Made by a program: the position numbers and the translations under genes
The notes under the pieces: model-generated
What the model was told of the DNA's origin: nothing
Database searches by the model: none
The model's input: the letters and a program-made list of their open reading frames with translations, nothing else
NCBI GenBank assembly: GCA_028711675.1
Contig: JAQTRT010000052.1
Coordinates: forward strand, 3,103 to 13,668
Direction: 5' to 3'
Source of the DNA: a bacterium
GTDB taxonomy: Bacteria > Spirochaetota > JAHITG01
DNA: 10,566 bases
In this document: positions 4,772 through 10,566 of the stretch, one piece after another
Position numbering within the stretch: the stretch's first letter is position 1
How the letters are laid out: each line of letters opens with the position of its first letter

Positions 4772-7700
4772 TTATCTTACAACAGCGATCTTCAGGATCT
4801 TGAAATCCTTTGGATTGGCGCTGTTCTCCACGCGGATAATGTAAACACCGCTGCCGATCAGGCCGGATTTGCCTTTTGTGTCCCAGACGTATCGACCGTC
4901 CATGTCCTTCTCTTCCAGTTCAGCTACCAGTTTACCCGTGACCGTGTAGACCTTGATCCTGGCTTTGGCTGTCAGATTGACAAAATGGATACCATCCCCG
5001 TCGCCTTTATAGAGAGAAGGTCCGGCCAGAACCCGGCTGGTATCGGGAAAGGACGGCCTTTTCAGGACCAGGACCCGGAAGGTGGTATCCGGACCCGGCA
5101 GAGCTTCGGCTTCGAACCGGTTGTTCACATAAGCTCCCGGACTGACATACTCCCAGGTTATATCGGAAGGATTGAACTTATACAGAGCCAGATGCGTGAG
5201 CACAAAATTTTCAGGCGTAAAGCTCAACGGCAGAGACAGGGTAACGGATTTGGATAAGGCAGCCGGTGAAGTCGTCAGGCGGACCACCGTATCAAGGGTC
5301 TGGCTGATATATTCTTCATCGACCGTATCCGGACTGAGCTTGCTGTTGGCCTGAAGGACCAGATTCTGGTCCGGAGGCTCAAAATTACAATAAGAGTTGA
5401 TGTTGTCCGGGGAGGTGTTGATGATATAATCGTCCAGGCTGAGCCTGGAATAGATGGTGTCGCTGGAAGTCTGAATCAGGTTCCTGACAGGATAGACCGG
5501 CCCTTTCACCGAAGAACCAGCCAGAACGGATTCCTGGTTGATACCATCAACGGCCGTCACGGCGAAATAATAATTTTTATTATCCGTCAGTCCGGTTATG
5601 GTCCAGTTCGTGACGGACCAGGGAATACCGGCCGCAGCTGCAAGGCCCGGGCTGATCATGGTGATGGGGTTTGAATTCGTGTAAATGAAATAACTGACCC
5701 CGCTTGCATCAAAGACCTTGTTCCAGATCAGCTGTATCTGACAGCCAATGTCATTCCTGACATCCTCAGTCAGGATGACGGTCACGGGCGGAGGGGGAGT
5801 TGAGTCGAACACAACAGAGAGATCAAAGGCTGTATCATTGTTCGAACTAATTTCATTGTTATGGACATCATAGACATTGGTGACCGTGCAGAGGACGTTG
5901 GTGGCGTGTTTGAACAACGGGGAGATAAAGGCTAAATTGATGATATTCGTCCTGCCGAAGAAAAAGGGCAGACCGGCGGAATCAGGGATATTGTTCCTGT
6001 TGGTGACCAGTGCCGTTCCGCTGTTGCTCACCCAAGCCACATTATAATAGATCCTGTTGGTAAGGGACCCGGCCATGGGTTCACTGAACTTCAGTTGAAG
6101 GATGTTCGAGGAAAGGACATCGCAGGAGAGCAGGCCCGGATTGAACGTTTCACGGTACAGGCCTGAATAGGTATAACTGTTGGAACTGAAATCGATGACC
6201 GTGATAAGGCAGTTGGTCGATTCATAGGGCAGAAAAGCAGGGGTTACTGTGAACACGAGGTTGGAGGATTGATGGAAAAAAGCGGGTCCGGCCGTGGATT
6301 TTCCGGGTTCTACCGTGATGCTCAGCGCAGCTTTTACAGGCTCGTTGAATTCAAAGGAAAGATTGGTTGTATCAAGGGTATACGGTTCCCGGACAAGGCC
6401 CGGGATGATGCCGTCCCGGAACAGGCCTGAATTTGTTTTCCAGTTGGTATGGAGGTCCTGAATGATGATGACATAATTTGTCCTTTCATTGTTCCTGAAC
6501 AGAGGGTTCACGGTATATATGATATTGGTCCCGTTCACATTCGTGGCCTTGGCCGTATGGCCGGTCAGGAGGAGTGAACTTCCTGTTTTAGTGATGTTTT
6601 CGCTGTACCGGAACAATATATTGGATAAGGAGGTGGTCCTGGCCTCCAGCAGGACGGGCTGGATACCGTCCTGATAAACGCCGTTCGTCGTGGCCTGGTT
6701 GAAAGCCATGTCCTGGAAAGTGATGTGGAAGTTAGCCGTCGAGTCAGGCGCCGGGGCCGGGGAAACCGTAAGGATAACATCCGTGAGCGACCGGTTGGTA
6801 GCTATGACCGTTGTATTGGAAATGGAAACGGAATTGATCCGGTCGATGATCTCGGTAAATGAAAATTTTATCTGGCCGGGAGATACGCTCCTGGCGCTCA
6901 GCAGGCGCGGCGGGGTCACATCGAACTGCACGGACAGGTCGTTTCTTCTCCTGTAGTTGGTGTCGATAAGGTTGTTATGCTTGTCCTGAATATTGGTGGC
7001 CAGACAGAGGGCGTTCGTGGCATGCTTAAAGACGGCCGGATTATAGGTCAGGAGGACCACACTGGGCTTGTCATTCCTGAGGGAGGAATCGATCCCGGAC
7101 GGGAGAATGTTGAAGTTCGTGACAGGCGTACCGGAACTGTTGCTGACCCAGGCCATGACATAATTCATCCTGTTGGTGGCTGACAGGCTGAGAGGTTCAT
7201 TGAAGGTAAGCCTGGCCAGATTGGTCCTGAGGATATCAAGGGAAAGGAACCTGGGTTTGAGCTTCTCTCCGTAATACCCGGAATAATAAAGTTCATTGGA
7301 GGCGGTATCGCGCACCCTGATGGTGCAGGTATTGGTCTCATCCGGGCCGAAATCCGGGGTGACGGTAAAGGTTACATTGCTTTTAGCTGACAGGAAATTG
7401 GTGGCCACGATTATTTTTCCGTCCTGTATGGCGATCTCTTTTATCGTATCCACGGGTTTTGAGAATTTAAAAATGATCTCATTGGTGTTGAAAGTGAAAA
7501 CATCCCTCAGCTGGGGGGTGAAGCCGCTCTGGAACTTTCCCCGTATGTTCGTGGAATTATTCCGGAGATCATGGACGATGAGGAAGAAATTGGTACTTTC
7601 CGTGACGGTTAAATTGGGAGTAACCGTGAAAAGGATGTTCGTTCCGGTGATATTGGTCCCTGTGACGGTATGGTTGGAGATGACGATGAGGTCAGGGATG

Positions 7701-10566
7701 ACCCGCTCATCGAACCGGAATTCGATGATATTGGTATTGAGGCTTTTAGCGGTCTTGACAGAGGGCTTGAGCCCGTCCTTATTGGTCGTCCACCCTGTCT
7801 GATTGAAGTTATTCCATCCCTTGTCGCGGATACTGAACGCGGTGAACAATATTTCGTCATCCGGGCTTAATAAAGATTGCAGTTTGACGGTCAGGACATT
7901 GTTCAGGATATTCGTAGAGCGGGCGTAACGCGGGCTTAAATCGTGTTTGTCGATCATGGCGAGAGAAAGAACGGATTGGATCATGGAGTTCGTGTCAAAA
8001 GTGACCCGGATCGTGTTGGTATCAATGGTCTTTGCTTCTGTGATCACGGGTAACTGGCTGTCCCACCGGAAACTGATGTTGGTCACGACCTTGTTTCCGT
8101 CATCGACGCTGGAACCGCGGGAATCGTCCAGTTCAATGAACAAGACATGGTTTCCCTGGGGAATGTTCCAGCGCTGGATGTAATTGTTCAGGTCATCCTG
8201 GAAGACCATATTCTCCATGTATATGATGGAATTCGAGTAGTTCTGGTTCTTTATTTTATTCCCCATACTGTCTGTCAGGTACCAGTCAACGCCCGAATCA
8301 TAGATACGGTTATTGTTGTTGTCCATCCAGATCGAATAATTCCCTGTTTCGGAGGTCATGAAAGAGAGCTTTAAATGATAAGGGTTCTCCGCTGTCCCGA
8401 AAATATTGTCATGACTGCCTCCTCTGTCTGTAAAGGTTACCAGGTTGACGAGTGGTGCCCTGTAATCCACGATAAAAGCATTTGTTTTAAAATTGGAATT
8501 CCTGGTCTTGTCCAGGTCAGCAGCGGATATCCGGATCTTATTATAATTCGTAAGGCCGGTATTCGTTAAAATGACCCAGCCGTTCTTCTGTGTGACACGG
8601 TTGCTGGCCAGTGTCTGAAGTCCGAAACCGGGACCGGCTCCGCTGAGCCACTGGATCTTGATGGAATTTGTGTTAACCCCGGCTCCTCCGTTATCATCCA
8701 GAAAGAACCGGATGGTGTTGTATTTGACCTTTGTATTGTATGCCGGGGAAAGATACCGGATAGCAGGCGCCGTGTCGTCCACGGGGACCAGGGCCAGGGT
8801 CACAGTGGTATTGGCGTTCAAATTCCGGAAGACCTTGTCATCATAGGAGCTTGATCCTGAAGGGACGACCTCGATAAAATAAGGTCCGGGCCTGGCTATA
8901 TTAGTGAAGCTGAACATGCCGTTGGACGAATTATGCGTGTTCTGGAATTGGGTCCTGGACATGGTATAAAGCTGTATCTCGACCGGTGAGACAAGTGTGG
9001 AAGTATTGGTGACGACCACACGTCCGGAGATCTTTCTCGGGACAGCCGGGACGGAAAAGATGACCGTGTCCCCGGCGCTGTTGGAGCACCTGGTCTGGAT
9101 GATCTCGGGATTTCCCGTGGGCATGATCAGGACAGCCACGGTATATTTTTTTGTAATGGAATCCACGGAAAGAAAAGAGGTCTTGCTCGTAATGGTTGTG
9201 GCGAATTGCTGGGAGTGGTCCAGGTCCAGTCCCTCGTTCAGGCCGTAGCCGTAGACCTGGGTCCCGTTATTCGTATATTGGAACCAGTTCGTGAAAACAA
9301 GAGTGATCGTTCCGGGTGAAGAAATGACGTTCAGTTTGATCCTTGTGTTGCTTCTGATCAGGATATTGGTCTGTTTCAACGAATGAGCATAGCCGACGGG
9401 AGGCGTAGCCGTGACCGTGTATCTTCTGTTGGTCGCCAGAACAGTAGAAAAGGAGAAAGCCCCTGTGACGGGTCCTGTGGAGCTGTATGTGGAATTGATC
9501 TTGTCCTGGGAATTCGTGTATCTGACATCGAGGGAACAGTCGCCGACACCTGTTGCCAGGGAGGAATTGGTCACGATCCCGTAGAGTCTGGCCCCGGGAG
9601 ACGGGTAGAGATGGACCTGGAGCGTCTCGCCGTCCAGCAAATAAGCATTGGTCGAAGCCTGGGTGTACAATCTGCGCGTGTTGGTATTGGAATAGCTTCC
9701 GCATATCACCTGATAAACACCGGCGCTGAGAGGGTAGGTCGTTACAGCCATGCCGTTCGTTCCGGTCAGGATCTGTGTTATCAGGTTCCCGTACTGGGCA
9801 TCCCTAATGGTGACGGGGAAAATTCCCCCTTTCTGGTGGATGTTAACGGAAAGCACGCTTCTGGGACCGATATAATAATCCTGGGTGACGGGTGAGTTGT
9901 TCCTGTTCATATAATAGCTGCCGATATTAATCACGCCGTAGGGAGAGTCCTGGGCGCTTGAATCTCCCACGGAATAGGAATAATTGCCGTTCCCCTTGTA
10001 ATAATCCTCATAATTTCCGGACAGATCGCTGGTTGTCTCTTCCTGGCTGGCATTAGACTGAAAAAGGCCGCCTGTGGGATAGAATACGATGGGGAGGCTC
10101 GGAAGAGGATACCGGGTCATGCTGTCGATCACTTTTCCCGACATTTTTGTTCTGGCATTTGTTGTCATGGTGATGTTCACGGTATTAGTGCCTGAACTGA
10201 GATCGATGGGAGCGGTGTAAGTGCCGTAAATATTGTATCCGCTTACAGAAGGCAATACCTTGTTCCGGGCGAACAGATTTCCCGCCTGGTAGGAATTATT
10301 CTGCAGTCCGTAGACGGTATAGCTTTGTCCGCCGGAGACAGGGCTGGAATACCGGCTGTTGTTATAACCGCTTAAATAAACCTGGACCCGGTTAGTGATA
10401 CCGCCTGTAATGGTTATCCGGCCCCCCAGCCTGGCTGTGGAAGGCGCTGCTGTGACATAATTGGTCCGGGCGTTCGTGCTGAGGACGCTGTTCTGATAAT
10501 CGTCGACCACGATCCGGGCGTTGTAGATGCTGTTCGGTACGGTCCAGGCCCGGTCGCTTTCCGGAC
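4772..10566 (-). CDS. Giant multi-domain Ig-repeat surface protein with FlgD-like C-terminal domain (partial, N-terminus outside window)
   Basis: The frame is open from the window end (10566) to TAA at 4774-4772, at least 1930 residues. GTG at 10510 is an internal Val codon, since 18 sense codons precede it. In order by position: an Asn/Ser/Tyr-rich start; CarboxypepD_reg-like beta-sandwiches near 10147-9880, 9600-9380 and 9040-8800; Ig-like stretches; a Ca-binding-like loop DNNNNRIYDSGVD near 8325-8286; eight Ig-like repeats (8062-5795, SbsA/Big type, each with a strand like FxFxEPV); an FN3-like domain (about 5794-5500); a ZU5-like stretch; and a C-terminal domain (about 5010-4775) of the FlgD/T9SS-like kind (IKVYTVTGKLVAEL, later GSGVYIIRV, ending KILKIAVVR). 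Such domains anchor or target large extracellular proteins. Thr-Asn pairs are strikingly common, and Cys is scarce. The likely role is adhesion or a surface layer; no enzyme motif is visible. The adjacent PorV-like gene supports an outer-membrane export partner. Confidence 0.85.
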   Translation of the reverse strand, partial: PESDRAWTVPNSIYNARIVVDDYQNSVLSTNARTNYVTAAPSTARLGGRITITGGITNRVQVYLSGYNNSRYSSPVSGGQSYTVYGLQNNSYQAGNLFARNKVLPSVSGYNIYGTYTAPIDLSSGTNTVNITMTTNARTKMSGKVIDSMTRYPLPSLPIVFYPTGGLFQSNASQEETTSDLSGNYEDYYKGNGNYSYSVGDSSAQDSPYGVINIGSYYMNRNNSPVTQDYYIGPRSVLSVNIHQKGGIFPVTIRDAQYGNLITQILTGTNGMAVTTYPLSAGVYQVICGSYSNTNTRRLYTQASTNAYLLDGETLQVHLYPSPGARLYGIVTNSSLATGVGDCSLDVRYTNSQDKINSTYSSTGPVTGAFSFSTVLATNRRYTVTATPPVGYAHSLKQTNILIRSNTRIKLNVISSPGTITLVFTNWFQYTNNGTQVYGYGLNEGLDLDHSQQFATTITSKTSFLSVDSITKKYTVAVLIMPTGNPEIIQTRCSNSAGDTVIFSVPAVPRKISGRVVVTNTSTLVSPVEIQLYTMSRTQFQNTHNSSNGMFSFTNIARPGPYFIEVVPSGSSSYDDKVFRNLNANTTVTLALVPVDDTAPAIRYLSPAYNTKVKYNTIRFFLDDNGGAGVNTNSIKIQWLSGAGPGFGLQTLASNRVTQKNGWVILTNTGLTNYNKIRISAADLDKTRNSNFKTNAFIVDYRAPLVNLVTFTDRGGSHDNIFGTAENPYHLKLSFMTSETGNYSIWMDNNNNRIYDSGVDWYLTDSMGNKIKNQNYSNSIIYMENMVFQDDLNNYIQRWNIPQGNHVLFIELDDSRGSSVDDGNKVVTNISFRWDSQLPVITEAKTIDTNTIRVTFDTNSMIQSVLSLAMIDKHDLSPRYARSTNILNNVLTVKLQSLLSPDDEILFTAFSIRDKGWNNFNQTGWTTNKDGLKPSVKTAKSLNTNIIEFRFDERVIPDLIVISNHTVTGTNITGTNILFTVTPNLTVTESTNFFLIVHDLRNNSTNIRGKFQSGFTPQLRDVFTFNTNEIIFKFSKPVDTIKEIAIQDGKIIVATNFLSAKSNVTFTVTPDFGPDETNTCTIRVRDTASNELYYSGYYGEKLKPRFLSLDILRTNLARLTFNEPLSLSATNRMNYVMAWVSNSSGTPVTNFNILPSGIDSSLRNDKPSVVLLTYNPAVFKHATNALCLATNIQDKHNNLIDTNYRRRNDLSVQFDVTPPRLLSARSVSPGQIKFSFTEIIDRINSVSISNTTVIATNRSLTDVILTVSPAPAPDSTANFHITFQDMAFNQATTNGVYQDGIQPVLLEARTTSLSNILFRYSENITKTGSSLLLTGHTAKATNVNGTNIIYTVNPLFRNNERTNYVIIIQDLHTNWKTNSGLFRDGIIPGLVREPYTLDTTNLSFEFNEPVKAALSITVEPGKSTAGPAFFHQSSNLVFTVTPAFLPYESTNCLITVIDFSSNSYTYSGLYRETFNPGLLSCDVLSSNILQLKFSEPMAGSLTNRIYYNVAWVSNSGTALVTNRNNIPDSAGLPFFFGRTNIINLAFISPLFKHATNVLCTVTNVYDVHNNEISSNNDTAFDLSVVFDSTPPPPVTVILTEDVRNDIGCQIQLIWNKVFDASGVSYFIYTNSNPITMISPGLAAAAGIPWSVTNWTITGLTDNKNYYFAVTAVDGINQESVLAGSSVKGPVYPVRNLIQTSSDTIYSRLSLDDYIINTSPDNINSYCNFEPPDQNLVLQANSKLSPDTVDEEYISQTLDTVVRLTTSPAALSKSVTLSLPLSFTPENFVLTHLALYKFNPSDITWEYVSPGAYVNNRFEAEALPGPDTTFRVLVLKRPSFPDTSRVLAGPSLYKGDGDGIHFVNLTAKARIKVYTVTGKLVAELEEKDMDGRYVWDTKGKSGLIGSGVYIIRVENSANPKDFKILKIAVVR
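5795..8062 (-). repeat. Eight Ig-like repeats arranged as a tandem duplication of a four-repeat block
   Basis: Within the giant protein I read eight diverged repeats of about 83-115 residues starting near 8062, 7756, 7507, 7246, 6904, 6652, 6394 and 6130. Each begins with a strand such as TNIIEFRFDERV or SNILQLKFSEPM and most end in a turn like SGLYRETFNPGL. Repeats 4 and 8 are a longer subtype sharing AWVSNS, FKHATN, HNN and DLSV-FD-TPP. Repeats 3 and 7 share YSGYYGEKLKPRF versus YSGLYRETFNPGL; 2 and 6 share TGTN/NGTN and TVTP/TVNP blocks. So repeats 1-4 (8062-6905) and 5-8 (6904-5795) look like one block copied once. Identity is low, so the copy is old. Boundaries are by eye. Confidence 0.7.
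8286..8325 (-). other. Putative Ca2+-binding loop in the giant surface protein
   Basis: The peptide DNNNNRIYDSGVD has the D-x-N-x-N-x-x-x-D spacing of EF-hand-like calcium loops found in dockerin, thrombospondin-3 and bacterial surface proteins. It follows SETGNYSIWM, a beta-strand leading into the loop. Calcium would rigidify the chain between Ig-like modules. Only one copy is evident. Confidence 0.45.

Noticed and set aside
7296..7870. Plus-strand frames of 168 and 66 codons opposite the giant protein
   Set aside because: These are antisense shadows of the long open frame; their sequences lack domains and have no upstream ribosome-binding site of note.
9383..9895. Plus-strand frame of 170 codons
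   Set aside because: It is antisense to a well-supported beta-sandwich region of the giant protein and has no recognisable fold or motif.
10508..10510. GTG as the true start of the giant protein
   Set aside because: The frame remains open through 18 further codons to the window end, there is no ribosome-binding site, and no signal peptide follows, so it is an internal Val codon.

Overview
The window comes from a diderm bacterium, probably an uncultivated spirochaete or a member of a neighbouring deep-branching phylum. The clues are an outer-membrane beta-barrel of the PorV/PorQ type with a signal peptide and terminal Phe, a giant Ig-repeat protein ending in a FlgD-like C-terminal domain, and stand-alone GHKL ATPases of a kind I associate with spirochaetes. 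The lineage call is inference; no rRNA or other phylogenetic marker is present.

Region 1 (1-2010, minus strand) is a regulatory cluster read right to left: a stand-alone GHKL-type ATPase (2010-1303), an ECF sigma factor (1271-645) and a membrane-anchored zinc-finger anti-sigma factor (609 to beyond base 1). The 31-base gap between the first two genes holds a match to the RpoE-type ECF promoter, so the sigma/anti-sigma pair may be autoregulated inside a longer operon.

Region 2 (2011-2268) is an AT-rich divergent promoter region with a GC-rich inverted repeat.

Region 3 (2269-3697, plus strand) holds a small GGQ release-factor-like protein, probably a ribosome-rescue factor, followed after two back-to-back hairpins by a second stand-alone GHKL ATPase of the RsbW/HATPase_c_2 kind with an unrecognised helical N-terminal half.

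Region 4 (3743-10566, minus strand) is a probable operon for the cell surface. A very large protein (at least 1930 residues, N-terminus outside the window) carries CarboxypepD_reg-like domains, a Ca-binding-like loop, eight Ig-like repeats that look like a four-domain block duplicated in tandem, an FN3-like domain and a FlgD-like C-terminal domain. It is followed 69 bases later by the PorV-like barrel. In Bacteroidota, PorV receives C-terminal-domain cargo of the type IX secretion system, so the pair may be a cargo and its outer-membrane partner, although no secretion core gene is in view.

I see no tRNA, rRNA, CRISPR array or insertion sequence. The longest stretch without a gene is the 258 bases between the divergent genes. 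Every gene has an uninterrupted frame; two are cut by the window edges.
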